This document shows positions 34,701-46,935 of a stretch of 64,000 bases of DNA, one piece after another. Origin of the DNA: Magnolia sinica (taxonomy: Eukaryota; Streptophyta; Magnoliopsida; Magnoliales; Magnoliaceae); NCBI RefSeq assembly GCF_029962835.1, contig NC_080588.1, forward strand, positions 11,054,001 to 11,118,000, in the 5' to 3' direction. The translations under genes were made by a program, and so were the position numbers. Position 1 is the stretch's first letter, and each line of letters opens with the position of its first letter. Below the pieces are notes generated by a model. That model was not told where the DNA came from, searched no databases, and worked only from the letters and a program-made list of their open reading frames with translations.

Positions 34701-37645
34701 TGATCATGTCTTCGCTCAACTATTTTATAATGTACATTAGTGTGCCGTTCAATGCCCCAACTAAGACAGTTTTGCAGATATAAAATTTTCGGCTATGCTC
34801 TATAAATTTGATGGCCCACCACATCAACAATTTTGATCACACCCAGAATGCCAAATGGACGTTGGAGACGTTGGACATGGGCGAGCAACCAACTGAGACT
34901 TCACTTACCCAAAATGTCTTCAAAATTTTATTTATTTGATCCAAACTTGTATTGGTAAAAATAAAATAAAATTGCAGGTATGACTTGTTTTGAATGAGGA
35001 TCGGTGGATCGTGCGGTCCCGATCTTCGATAGGTGCTACTTGCTTTCATGTATGAGGCATGGACATACTTGAGCCATTGAATTAGCTCAGGTGATTTCTA
35101 ATAATTTCAGCTGCCTCACATGGGCCAATAATGTTATTGGATGTTTAGCTTGTGGGGCCTACCATTACTAACCAATCCTTCTATAGTCACTTTGATCTAA
35201 TGATCCTAACCGTCTTCATAGATGGTAAATGTACAACACATTGATTATAAATGTCTGATCAGTAATTTGTATTGTCCATCTGATTTGCCCACCTTTGATT
35301 AACAATTCATTTTAAAGATTACTTTCATTGGATGATTCTAACCATCTGATCCATGGATTTTTTTTTTTTTAAAAGGGGCAATTAAAATTTTTATTCTACA
35401 AAAAGTTAGAGCAAAGAGATATGGACCGTCCATTGTGTGGGGTCCACTATGGATTGCCAGTTCCTATTGATAGTCACTTTGATACGGTGATTCTAACTGT
35501 GAGAGTTTCTATAATGTACCTGTGTGTAGGAGGGGCATATGCATAGATGAGTATTTTTGTCCTTTTACATAGTTCGAGTCCTTTGTATTTATTGCATGAG
35601 AACGAGTTGCATGGGCCTAACCGTGATGTTCGCCGCATATCCACCCCATCAATCATATGCGGGCCACAGGCCTAAAAATCAAGCCAATCAATGACACAAG
35701 TGGACCACACCATAGACAACAGTTAATAGTAGATACACACCCACATAAACCTTCATAATCATTTATAGCTCATTCTTTTTTGTTATCTTTGTTGATAATT
35801 GTTTTAGTTACAAATGGATTTATATGATACATAATCGAGTAAGACTCATAAAAATTATAATTCGAAATTTCTGCCATAATTCATGTTGAATTCTACTCCA
35901 ACATAAAATAAAATAAAATCTAGCGAGTATGTTTCCCATAGCAATGTGGAACCTCCTTGTATCCATCCCATGGACCAATCCTCAATGTTCCTATCCTCAT
36001 CTCCTCAATAAAATTGCATTGTTGAATGAAAATATCGGCACATTCTCAACACTACATGTTTTATGAAACTAAGGAAAACATGTAACTAAGGCCGTCCTTA
36101 TTGCAGTTTATTTAATCAAGCTTATTCATTCATCTATCATCCCTTATGTTTTTTCATTTAAACGAATATCATCATCCTGACTACTCCTAAATCTTTTAAA
36201 GTGGTTGTTTTTCTTTACTTTCATTGTCTGAATGTGACAAATTATCTCTAGATCCCCACAATATATTTTTTAAGGTATGGAATCCATCAAAAGAGGTATA
36301 GATGTCCACGACCTAGATATCTTTGGGTTTCTTACCATATCTCATTCCTTCAAAAAAAAAAAAAATAATAATAATAATAATAATAAATCATTTTTTATAT
36401 CTCACTTCTTTATTTAATTGACTATTTGGAGATTAGTATTAATTCTTTATCCCTCCACACTTTTGTCCCTTGAATTCATTGTTTTAGACATTTTAACCAC
36501 TCGTAACCCAAAAGCTTTCATAAATATATTCGATACAACCAACCCATGATTCTATCTCTATGCTCGATACCAACTCGAAGATATCCTTCAATCTCATCTC
36601 CCTCAGATCACTGTGGATGGTTGACTTCCAATGAGTCATTCTCCAAATTAATATAAGTCCATTCTTATAATAAACCTATGTTATCCGGAAGCAGGCAATG
36701 ACAAAAGAGTTTAGAATACTAAAAAAGGACTTTACGTGAAACTTAATCTCCTTTTCTTTTTAAAATAATAATAATAATAATAATAAATAAAAAATCAATT
36801 GGTTGCAAATGGATTAAAAATAAATAAAATTAAAATTAAAAAAATTGATTGCAAATAAAAAAAATAAATAGAAGGCTGGCTTGATTTCTAAGGGCAATAA
36901 TTAAGAAGATGGGATTGATTATGATGGGACATTTGCTTTGGGCACCAAAATGGTGTCTTTTCACACTCTAATTATGGTTATTGTTGTTAAGTGGTAGAAG
37001 ATATTCCGAATGGAAGTGAAAGGTCTTTTCTTCATGGTGACTTCCATGAGGAGGTGTATAGGGTTCCTCCTCCATGTCTTCCACACTCCCATAAGTTTGT
37101 TGCTTAGGTCATGCTCCACTGGTGTTTTGTTCTGATACCACTTTTGTGAAGGGCCTACATGATTCTAAATTGAAGATCATTCAAGGTGGTGGCCCACTTT
37201 TTATCATGATCAAGGTCCATCGAACCAATCCATTCCAATGTGTCCAACATGTTTTGGGCATCAAATTGATGTGGACATCCTTAGACATGTAGACCATGAG
37301 AAAAATAAATTTTCTAATTAGTTGTCCATTGATCGGGCTATATCTCACTAACCGTATGTAGATTGACCTAAAAATTGGTCACTTTGAACATTTCTACGGG
37401 ATCCACGAGATGATCCGATTGGATAGGATATTTCACATCCAGATCCAGATTAGATTTAATTAGAGCCATTTATCTTGATTTTTGTGAATCTCATCATTTG
37501 AGATCGAATTGGCCTTAAACTTGAACCCTAGCCCAATGGATGCATGCTGAAGAAATATAACGGCTCACATTGGTCCATCGAAACCATCAATTGTTATTGC
37601 ATGACAACATCCGAGCCATGATCCTTGGTGTGGATGTTGTCACTC
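34701..37645. other. AT-rich non-coding sequence
   Basis: Contains (aat)n-type runs at 36363-36388 and 36766-36786. No reading frame above about 70 codons and no protein motif recognised. The stretch 36440-36670 looks like decayed antisense retroelement sequence, but I could not assign it. Confidence 0.5.
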
Positions 37646-37649
37646 TTAA

Positions 37650-38430
37650 TCGAGAGTATGGAGGTGACAATGGATGGTAAATTTTATGACCTATCACCAT
37701 TATCTAAGACTTATACCAATTACTCGGGGGTTTGGCTATATGAATGTTGTTATGCCATTCTACATTATTAAGGGTCATACCTTTAGTTAGGTACTTAGGA
37801 TATAGTTTAAAGTCTTTTCTTACCATCCCGCCCATATCCTTTTAGGCCTTCACCTTGCCCTTTCAAAGCCTTCAACTTTACCAATTTACTATTTCTAACC
37901 CGTGTAATTCTTCGTCTCTATAGGACGTCGCTAAACCATCCAAGTCTACGTCTACTTTCCCTCATCTTATTACCTAATGGTGTTGCTCTTTAAGTTCCCT
38001 TGAATGCACACATTTATAACCCTATTCTCCCTCGTCTTATCACTCTCCCATCTCAACATCCTCATTTTAGCTACAATCATCCTATAGACATTCTGTTTCA
38101 TAAGACATGACTAGTCTCATAACTATTTTAAAAAAATTCACCTTTCAGTTTGAGTGATACAAGCAAATCTCCCTTTCTTCCACCCAGCTTGAATTATATC
38201 CTAACCTCCTTTGCAATCTCTCCCCTCTCATGGATTATTGACTCAAGGTGTCAAAAAATCATTATGGGAAACTTTTTGGTCAGCGATCTTAACTAATCCT
38301 CATTTTAACTTCTATTGTTACTAAAAATACAACTTCATATACTTTATTTTCGTCTAACTTTAAATCCTATAGATCCTAGAGCACCCCTCCATATATTTTG
38401 TCTTTGATTGTACGAAAAGAATGAATAACC
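37650..38430 (-). pseudogene. Decayed RTE-type LINE 3' region
   Basis: Resembles the better preserved LINE end at 42918-43485 along its length: 'ggtttggctatatgaatgttg', 'ccatcccgcccatatccttttaggcc', 'aaccatccaagtctac' and 'catctcaacatcctcatttt' correspond to the same phrases there. It extends further upstream (38240-38420: 'ttctattgttactaaaaatacaacttc') into what would be the reverse transcriptase palm/thumb on the minus strand. Heavily mutated, with no open frame. Confidence 0.6.
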
Positions 38431-39545
38431 AATTGTCTAACTGAAGCCATGGTCATTGATAGAGTGGAATGGAACAAGATTCATGTAGACAACTCTAATC
38501 AATTAGGATAAGGCTTTAATGATGATGACAAAATGAGATTAAAGTAAATAAATAAAATAAAATAATTAATTAAAATAGTTAAAATTTGTAAATGCATAAG
38601 CAATGATGTATATTTGCAATTGAATAGAAGGTTAATGTTATCTTTTGCCTCTCTTAAATCCTTCCTTTTCTAGTATTCCCCATATAAATCGACCCATCTT
38701 TATTAATATCCTATTCCACTTACTCAATTGTTTTCATAATGGGTGACCACCAATTTCTATTTTTAAAATATTCCTAAAAGTTTTTTTAACAAAATGTTTT
38801 TAATTTAGTTTGCCTAAAAAAAGGGTCTATTTGCCCGTAAAAATACGAAGTTTTAAATGGTCAATTATATTAACTTTTTTTTCAAAAAATACAATCTAAA
38901 ATGGGTTTTACTAACAAAAGGATCCGACCCATTGCCACCTTTGCTTGAAATGAGGCCAAAACAAAGTTCCCATACAGGATTATAATGTAATCATGGGTTC
39001 AGTTGGCATTCTCAAATGATAATCATTAATCAAAGAGAGGGCATGGATTGGTGGGCCACCCATAACTCAACAGTGCCATCGCATTTTACGCAGGCCGTGA
39101 ATTGTCCATTCAGGTTCCTAATCTTTTCTGATGATATGTAGCTACATTTGAGTTATATGTGCAACTCATTGCTACACATAGCCCAACCATTGTTGAAAGG
39201 AAAGGTTTCAGTCTTGCGCATGTTCCCACGGTTATTGAGATTGGATGATCACGACTGTCCAATTAAGAGCCTGCAATATGGTCGGATGGAAAAATTAGAG
39301 CGGCCCACTAAGTAATGACCATGCACTAAAAGGACCTGATGAATGCCCCTAATCCCGCACATGTGCCACATTGGCATAGCAAATTGGGTATTTTTATCCA
39401 TGAAAATGGCTTAATTTAATATGCATAAATGAGAAAGGAAAACATCGCATCATGGAAAATCTAATATGTGAGAGAGAATCCTAAAATCAACTTTTCCTAT
39501 ATAAAACCTAAGAAGCAGATAATTCAGAGAATTCTCACTTTTTGA
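38431..39545. other. Non-coding sequence
   Basis: AT-rich, with no recognised element or gene. Confidence 0.5.
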
Positions 39546-39550
39546 CCATT

Positions 39551-40202
39551 TGACGCAGGGATGAACGTGATGAGGATTAAATCCACGAGGAAAAGAAAGC
39601 AGAAAATAGAAATAAATTCTAATAAATTCGAAATTGATTAATTGATGATTAAAAACGAGTTCACAACCCTTTAAATAGGGCTACCAAGTAATGGGAAAGA
39701 AATTAGAAGCAAACTACAACTCAAACTCTTAGAATCCGCGACTTACTATAAATAGTAAACTTACTATTTATAGGCACTCATGATCTCTAGACTTCAGAGT
39801 TTTCGGCCAAAAACAGTAAGTGTCCTATTTGGCTTCACCAAACCGTTCTCCTAATTATTCTAAGCTCTTTTCACGTTGGGCGCAACTCCTAAAGCCCGAC
39901 GGATGAAGAGTTATAATCAAACTAAAACTTACTATTTATAGTAAAAACGAAATTAAAACGGGGAAACGACCATCGATCCAGGGGTTTTTCGCAATTCCGG
40001 GCTACGCAACCCGACGTAGCTGGGTTGGTTGGCTTCAGTAGCTCGTTCTACCCCAAAATCATATATTTTACGTCAGATAACTCATTCCGGATTGCAAGAT
40101 ACGCCCAATTTAAGGTTCGATGGTCTGGATCACTTCTGTCGTCGACCGGGCCTTTTCTGATCCATCTTGGCCATGTAATTATCTGCGACCCGCTCTACAT
40201 CA
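39551..40202 (-). repeat. Solo LTR, minus strand (652 bp), with perfect 5-bp duplication
   Basis: Reads on the minus strand from tgatgtagagcgggtcgcag (40202) to catccctgcgtca (39551). It is bordered by ccatt at 39546-39550 and ccatt at 40203-40207. Same family as 29041-29759. No internal region, so it is the product of LTR-LTR recombination. Confidence 0.9.
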
Positions 40203-40208
40203 CCATTG

Positions 40209-40212
40209 ATTT

Positions 40213-40292
<80 letters not shown>

Positions 40293-40664
40293 TGCTCACC
40301 TGCGCACCTTCTTATGTCAGCACCCCTACGCACCTTTGCACATGGGTCATGGGCACATAATCTGAACGGTCCACATGATGTGGCACCCCTTAAAACTCTT
40401 TCGGCTAATTTTCAGCCTGATCCAAAACCCTAGTGGGTCATAGCAAAAAGAAATGCAAAAAAAGGGAGGAAATTGTTTCCTTTTGCCATGGCCCACCAGA
40501 GTTTTGTATTGGGCTGAAAATTGGGTTAGTGAGGTTTAAGGGGTGCTGCATCACATAGACCGTTCAGATTTTATGCCTAAGACACGTGTGCAAAGGTGCA
40601 CACAGGTGGTCACATAAGAAGGTACTGGTGACCATTCCTCTCTCTCTCTCTTTATATATATATA
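40209..40664. mobile_element. Foldback/MITE element with mirrored microsatellite ends
   Basis: Core 40289-40638: left 'ggaatgctcacctgcgcaccttcttatg' and right 'cataagaaggtactggtgaccattcc' are inverses. Inversion continues inward ('ctgaacggtccacatgatgtggcacccctt' against 'aaggggtgctgcatcacatagaccgttcag'). Outside, (TA)n(GA)n on the left mirrors (CT)n(TA)n on the right. It lies directly beside the solo LTR's target duplication. Confidence 0.75.
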
Positions 40665-40669
40665 TATGG

Positions 40670-41104
40670 CGAATGCTCAACAGCGCACCCCGGATCCTTC
40701 AGCAGCATCACAGCTAGCAGACCCACTTCCATTCGCAGTTACAATTCCAATGGATCCCGCCTAAGCAAGCAGTTAATAGACAATTGAGTGCAATCTAGTA
40801 GCAGTAAAAGCACAACCTGCAATCCCCACCAGCCTAGCCAATCCCAAAAGTGTTGGATAGTCGAGTGGGCCTGATGAAAAGATTCTATCTCCCAGCCGAG
40901 AATAGCCTTATATATATATTGAATGCTCAGCAGCACACCAGCTCTCATGCGAACTTTTTTGAGAACTTATACTACATTATTTGACTCCAAAATCTGAACG
41001 GTCCACGTGAAGCAGCGTTCTCGTGCAAACTTTTTTGAGAACTCATCCTAAATTATTTGACTCCAAAATCTAAACGGTCTACGTGAAGCAGCACCTCATG
41101 AAAC
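40670..41104. repeat. Fragments of the same foldback family and a 76-bp tandem duplication
   Basis: 'gaatgctcaacagcgcacc' (40673) and 'gaatgctcagcagcacacc' (40920) each follow a TA tract and repeat the left end of the element at 40289. 'gcgaacttttttgagaactt...ggtccacgtgaagcagc' is then present twice in tandem (about 40952-41026 and 41028-41102). Confidence 0.7.
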
Positions 41105-41300
41105 ACCAAGTGAATCCGATCCAAGTTTAATCGATTCGAACAGAGTCAAGTTTCGAGCCGAGTTGAGTCGAATTCAGTCTAGCTCAGACTTGGCTCAAAA
41201 AAAAAAAAATCGAGCTCAAAAAATCAGCTCGACTCAACTCGAATCCAGTTTCAAGTCAAGAGCGAGTTAACCGAGCTAACTAGGTTCGTGTACAGCTCTA
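41105..41300 (-). mobile_element. Truncated hAT-like relic with gagtcgag motifs
   Basis: Right end 'ggttcgtgtacagctcta' is the inverse of the tagaggtgtacacg end at 34067. The body is made of ctcgactcaactcgaa/gagccgagttgagtcg motifs around a poly-A. The other end is missing. Confidence 0.55.
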
Positions 41301-41420
41301 CCGTCAGCTTTGAAGCCATTGACTCTGCAATTGAAAAGATTTACACAAGTGCCCTAATTCCTGATACGAAAACGAAAGAAATGAACAAAATGCCAGCGCC
41401 ATTATCCTTTGAAATGATGA

Positions 41421-41813
41421 CTAGGGGTGGAAATGGGCAGGGTTTGGCCCGGGCTTAGCTATGTGCGGGCCTGATATGAAGCTTATGACCCAAATGTCCA
41501 AGCTCGAACCAAAAAAAAATATAAATGATAAAAACCCCTCATTCCCAATTGTATGTTCCTAACCTATCCAAAGTTCAAGTGGGGCTGCATGCAATGAAAA
41601 TAACATTTCACAAGAATGAAACTGACGGTCAACATTCAAGATGATGGGTTGACTAAGGATTGCAATTGCATATTTGCAGCTGAGCCCAAGCTAAAACTGA
41701 AAATTGATCAGGCAATGCATTTTGAAGCCCAAGTCCGGCCCACATGCTTGGCTAGTGGTTCCATGCCCAGTCCATGGGCACGTTGGGCAGGCTACCCGGC
41801 CCATTTTCACCCT
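41421..41813. mobile_element. hAT-like MITE (393 bp)
   Basis: Terminal repeats ctaggggtggaaatgggcagg and its inverse form (ccggcccattttcaccct). Flanked by aatgatga (41413-41420) and catgatga (41814-41821), which match at seven of eight bases. The interior is GC-rich with 'gcccg' motifs. Open frames across it (41616-41864 and others) are not genes. Confidence 0.75.
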
Positions 41814-42127
41814 CATGATGATAAACCATTCATCGAACGGATGCCCACTCACATGGGTGGGTAACACACCTGCCATACATCCGTGCGTATGACACGTGTT
41901 AGAAATCCAGGCCATCGATCGAGGTACACAGTGAAGCGTACTATCACTAGGTCACAATCCCAAACTCAGATGTTCAAAGGATCCCAACCATTGGATTCAT
42001 ATTGGAGTCCTTCCAGTAATCAGTTTCCAAGTTCCATGCAGATGGAACTTCCCATGCCTTGTGGCTGGTTTTATTATTTCCTTTTTTTTCTACTCCTTCC
42101 TGTTCAATACTTGCTGCTCATGGAACT

Positions 42128-42453
42128 GGTTTCCATGAGAACTCATGAGCACTTTTTGAGAACTCACCAAGCCTGATATGTATATGCAATCCGAACAGTC
42201 CACTAGATGAGTCACCTCATGAAACCCCTACAGCCCAAAACCCCGATCCAAAAATGTAGTGGGCCATATCGAAGTGTGAGGCAAATCAAAGAAGTAAATT
42301 ACCTCTCGTTTGGCCCACTAAGTTTTTAGATCAGGCTAACTTTTGGGCTCTAGGAGTTTTATAAGGTAATTCATCCAATGAACCATTTGGATTTTGTGCA
42401 CACATCACGTGTCAAAAAGTTCTCAAGAGTTTTCATGAGAACCAGTGCAGAGC
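42128..42453. mobile_element. MITE-like inverted-repeat element
   Basis: Left 'tttccatgagaactcatgagcactttttgagaactc' and right 'gtgtcaaaaagttctcaagagttttcatgagaacc' are inverses, as are the flanking inner parts (aatccgaacagtccac/gaaccatttggatt). Related to the tandem units at 40950-41100. Confidence 0.7.
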
Positions 42454-42874
42454 TAACCATTTCAATATATATATATATATATAAAGAAAAGGTTGAGAGA
42501 TGAATTTCACGAGAGAAAAAAGATAGTGGTATGAGGTGTCATTACCAACAACAAAGAATGGCAAGTTCCATCAACATCTTATACGATAAGGAAACTTGGA
42601 AGCTGTTCTGTCATGCCATTTAAACTTCCCTGTGACAAAAGACCCCATTTAGTGGTCCTCAGTAATCCGTAGTCCTGAAATACCATGACCTTCCATTGGC
42701 GGACGAAATATGGGGCCCTTAGGTCCTGACAACAATTTACTAGAACTAGCAACCTTTTCTCCCATACCATAACCAAATGGGAACAAAATAATAGTGAAGT
42801 ACAATCAAGACTTCCCATTGCATGTACACGGGGTTTTATAGCTAACAATTCCAAATTACTAACAAGTACATATG

Positions 42875-42930
42875 TACATTTGTATATTATATATCATCAG
42901 CTTACATTTGTATATTATATATCATCAGCA
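42875..42930. repeat. 28-bp tandem duplication next to LINE tail
   Basis: 'tacatttgtatattatatatcatcag' occurs twice (42875 and 42903), directly beside the (GAT)n tail of the LINE. Confidence 0.85.
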
Positions 42931-43485
42931 TCATCATCATCTAAGCCTTATCCCAACTAATTAGCGTCAGCTATATGAACCCTTCTCTGTCATTCCACTC
43001 TATCAAGGGCAATAACTTCAATCAGACCAGAGGTCACTAGGTCTTTTCAAAATACCTCCACCCACATGTCCTTTTGGGCCTTCCCATTGCCCTTTCAGAT
43101 CCTTCAGCTTGTACCAACTCACTTTTGACTAGCATAGTTCTTAAGTCTCTATTGCACATGACCAAACCATCTAAGTCTACTTTCCCTTATCTTAGTACCC
43201 ATTAGTGGTACTCCCAAGTTCCTTGAATGCATTCTTTTCTAATTCTATCCTTACTCGTCTTGCTAGTCACCCATCTCAACATCCTCATTTCAACTACACT
43301 CATCCGATGAACATGTTGTTCCTTAACTGCCCAACATTCTGTCCTATGAAGCAAGGCTAATCTTATAGCTATCCTATTAAAATTTCCCTTTTAGTTTGAG
43401 TGGTACAAGACAAGTGCATAAAAACTCTAAAGCCCTTTTAGTTTTGAGTGGTACACAACAATTGCATAAAAACTCCAGATGCACA
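42918..43485 (-). pseudogene. RTE-type LINE, 5'-truncated 3' end
   Basis: Minus strand. RLRWFGHVQ at about 43152-43178 is the conserved C-terminal motif of plant RTE/L1-like reverse transcriptases. It is followed by GRPKRT-like residues, then an untranslated end 'tagttgggataaggcttagatgatgatgatg' with a trinucleotide (GAT)n tail. Typical for RTE insertions, which end in short repeats and are truncated at the 5' end. Stops and frameshifts are frequent. A 50-base segment near the truncation (gagtggtacaagacaa.../gagtggtacacaacaa...) is duplicated. Confidence 0.8.
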
Positions 43486-43614
43486 ACATCCTTCTTAAAT
43501 TTTTATTTTTATTTTTCATTTTTAACCATCTAACAAAATTTCCACCAATCCCATACCTAGGTAATCAAATAAGCCTACGTTTTATCCCATGATACATCAA
43601 AACTGACATGCACA

Positions 43615-43850
43615 ATTTGGATAGTTTAAATTGAAGTTCATGTATGCAATGGATGCAATCTCTACATAATTTTTTGGATAGTTATATTGAAGTTCCTGTA
43701 TGCAATGCTTGCAATTTCTACGTAATTTTTTGGATAGTTTATATTGAAGTTCCTGTATGCAATGCATGCAATTTCTTTGTAATTTTTTGGATAGTTTATG
43801 TTGAAGTTCCTGTATGCAATGCATGCAATTTCTACATAATTGCAAACTAC
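43615..43850. repeat. 57-bp minisatellite, four copies
   Basis: 'ttgaagttc...tgtatgcaatg...tgcaat' starts at 43631, 43687, 43744 and 43801. The period of 56-57 is divisible by three, so reading frames run open through it on both strands (43597-43865 region). Those frames are by-products of the repeat. Confidence 0.92.
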
Positions 43851-45305
43851 TTGAATATCATCCATCTCTATAGAAAATGTCTTTTTTTTCCCGTCTTTTA
43901 ATGCCTTCTAGCACATTCTCTTACCCTTATGTTAGTCTTGCACCATTTAAAAAATGGTGGCAACTCTTCAACTGTACTATGGCACAGTTGTACGGCAATC
44001 CATTCCATCCAAAATAGCAGAACCAACTTTGGATGGAGCATGACTGAAAGTCCTCACTAAAAAAATACAATGCTTAACTATTTGATTTTTTTTTCCTTTT
44101 CAATTCAGACCCCTCACCAACTATTTGAATAGTCTTGATTGGACTCTCTCACCATTCACATAGGGCAAACATGATAGGATGCAATCCATGCCATTCATTA
44201 GTTAGGATGCACTGTGCATGCCATATACAAAAAATTGGTGAAGGGCAATGTTACAGTGTACCCAACAGTCTAATGAATGATGCATGGATGCATCACAGGT
44301 GTGCCACTGCTTGTGTGAGTGGTGCTCACTAGATGGATGTCACCCAAAAATCCTAAGCCAAACACCCTCTTTTAAAAGGATGGCATAATGGTAATTTCCC
44401 TTTTCAACAGCAACGGCATAACGGCTATTAATGGCCCATTGCAGCAGAGGGTAATTGCAATTGTTAGCAAAAATTGGGGAAGGTGGATACAAATATGAAA
44501 ATATGAGGGGAAATCTCTGATTATCACAAAAGCGAGGGTATATATAAATTTCCCTTTCTACTCCTCGAGGAACTCAAGACTGGCACATTAAAAGTATTAA
44601 TGGATATGAAATCCTAGTACTCCATTGTCGGCCCCCACAAAGATGTCCTTTTGCAAAATTCAGACCGGTCTGCCTCCCATATGTACATGTACAAAAGGAA
44701 TGGGTGGTTAGAAAACATCCAACAGCATTACAAATTCAGATGTGTGTCCCACCCACAGATGAGTGGAGTTGCCAGATGCTTGAGCCTGGATAGAGCCTGC
44801 ACGATGAGCTGCTTGGATCCATGCATGTGTTACAACTTGGCACAGATGAGACACAAGTCGCCTGGGTGCAGCCATCACATTTGTTACTCTATTATAAAAA
44901 GCGCCATATGATCCAGCATACTCAGGTTTCCCGTGCCTAGAAGCTGGACCAATGGATCATTGATCCAGACCATAGGTTTGACACCATTCACTGCAGATGG
45001 ATTAAACCTCTCTCAATCACATCTTTGCCGTTTCTCCTTTGAACATTCAAAGAATGAGCAATCAGAAATGATCATATGATCATTGTATGATGTATGTAAG
45101 AAAGAATGTTATAGAGTGATTGTATATATTCATATACCGTATATGAGAAAATGTCTAAACTTAGATGTGTTTGACTTGGTCAACATACTTACATGGTTAG
45201 ACAAGTCTATTATGGATAGTGCTTGCAATTTAAGCAACTTATGATGATTGCCCTAGAGAGATCCCTTTGTGACAAGAAAAGTCGAGTGTCATAGACCACC
45301 TTTCT
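43851..45305. other. Non-coding sequence
   Basis: Two frames of 65-86 codons (44135 and 44651) have no recognisable motif. I see no RNA gene or element with clear ends. Confidence 0.5.
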
Positions 45306-45307
45306 TT

Positions 45308-45415
45308 TTTTACACACATACCCACCCACCCACATGGGCAGTCAAACCCATGACTTCAGTGTTGGAACGTGCATCTATCACTAACCCATGCATTGAGACC
45401 CCAATATAGGAGAAT
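45308..45415 (-). mobile_element. Probable tRNA-derived SINE, minus strand
   Basis: On the minus strand, 'atgggttagtgatag' (box A-like) is followed by 'atgggtttgactgccc' (box B-like), then a 'gtgggtgggtgggtatgtgtgtaaaaaaag' tail. This is the order seen in plant SINEs. Ends are uncertain. Confidence 0.45.
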
Positions 45416-46312
45416 AGCCTATGGAGCTCTACAAGGTATCAAGCTCTCGAAGGGCTCCTTTAGCACATAGAGTAGGAATTCTGTGATCGTTGTCCTCTTC
45501 CAACCATCATTAAATGTGTGTTTTTATCATTTTTTTATTTTTTTATTTTATTCATGCATGCCTAGAAGTAAATCCAATTTGATTTTGTGTTGTTTTTGTC
45601 ATGTGAAAACTCTTTCAAAATGATAAGAAAGTGAATCTACACTTGGCAAGTCTTAAAAAGTGTAAATTTTATCAAAACTGTGCTTTTCAAACACAAGAAA
45701 ATGACCAATTTAACCTAGTAGGGTCTGGATTCGCACCCACCTGAGTGCAAGTATCATGTAGACACGTCCGATTGACTGATTTTCTGATTGATTTTTCCCT
45801 TAAACAGAAGTTCCACATGCATACGGGCTAGAGCATGTTATAAGAATATTCACATGGCTTAAGAAATATATCTTTATAATGCTCAACTTTTCTCATCATC
45901 TTTCTATTTACAATAAAGAAAACTGCAAGCAACTATGAGAAACCCACATATTTGAAAACCTACATTTAAAATTAAAATTAAAATTAAAATTAAAAATAAA
46001 AAATAAAAAACCATTTATGTTTTTTTTTTTTTTTTTGGCATGAGATTTGATCATACGACATGTTAATATGCTGTATGTCAAGATTCACAATAAATAGAAT
46101 TAATGTTATGGACTTTAATTCAAGGGTTTTTATCGTATCGAAATCTTTTTTCTTAGATGTGCAAAAGTTGTCTCAACTTTGAGTCGCTAGATTTTGCAGA
46201 TTTATATCAGGTCGGTACGAAATTTTAACTGTGGTTTGCATAATGTATCATGCTTACAATTTTAGCCCAATCCAACAGCTAGATTTGTTGGAATTACGTT
46301 TGTACTAAAATT
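45416..46312. other. Non-coding sequence
   Basis: AT-rich, with 'aaaattaaaattaaaatt' (45967-46000) and poly-T (46020-46037) tracts. No gene. Confidence 0.5.
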
Positions 46313-46315
46313 TTA

Positions 46316-46621
46316 GGGCGCGTTTAGTTTTCCAATTACAACGATAATTGGCTGGAAATGGGTAATGATTACATACCCCTGTAATTGTGTGATGACATCA
46401 CTTACATTTGACTGCAATGATTATATTCTACCATTGTCTGTTTCACAAAGCATCGCTGCAAAAATGTTAATTTTATAATATAAAAATGTAACAATTACAA
46501 TTTCCTTTACCACTCTCGTTCTTTGTGCCTTAGTTCTCTCTTCAACAAATACCCACAAAGGATAATAATGAAGGCTCATTTACTTTGAATTATGCCAGAA
46601 ATTGGAAAACCAAACACCCCC
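46316..46621. mobile_element. Tourist/PIF-Harbinger-like MITE (306 bp)
   Basis: Terminal repeats gggcgcgtttagttttccaatt and the inverse of aattggaaaaccaaacaccccc. Bordered by tta at 46313-46315 and tta at 46622-46624. A three-base TTA duplication and GG-start ends fit the PIF/Harbinger group. Interior too short for a transposase. Confidence 0.8.
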
Positions 46622-46749
46622 TTATAGAATATGGACCAGAAATAACGGTCTACAATATCTCCTAAAATACACATCTAATTAATGTGAAATTGTATATGCA
46701 AATATTATAGAAAGGGTCTCCTAAAATACACATCTAAAATACACATCTA

Positions 46750-46935
46750 ATTACTCTCCACGTAATCTTGATTTTCACTATGAAAAAGGTTTTCTCAGGG
46801 TCACCTTAAAACCTGATACAGTTGTGATTTTACCGGGCAATAACAATCAAACCCCTCACTGAGATTTTCAAGCTATCTTAGACAAAACCTACACTAGAAT
46901 TTTTTAGCTGTCTTAGAAAAACCAAAATAAGAATT
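46750..46935 (-). repeat. Inverted fragment of copia-type LTR
   Basis: Reverse complement resembles 48020-48190: 'ctaagatagcttgaaaatctcagtg' against 'ttaagatagcctgtgaaaatctcagtg', and 'atagtgaaaatcaagattacg' against 'atagtgaaagccaaaataacg'. Confidence 0.65.

Noticed and set aside
41616..41915. Overlapping frames of 62-82 codons
   Set aside because: They span the end of an hAT-like MITE and have no motif.
43615..43850. CRISPR-like repeat array
   Set aside because: Units are directly adjacent with no unique spacers, and the DNA is plant nuclear; it is a minisatellite.
43597..43901. Cys-containing repeated frames on both strands
   Set aside because: Artefact of a 57-bp tandem repeat with a period divisible by three.
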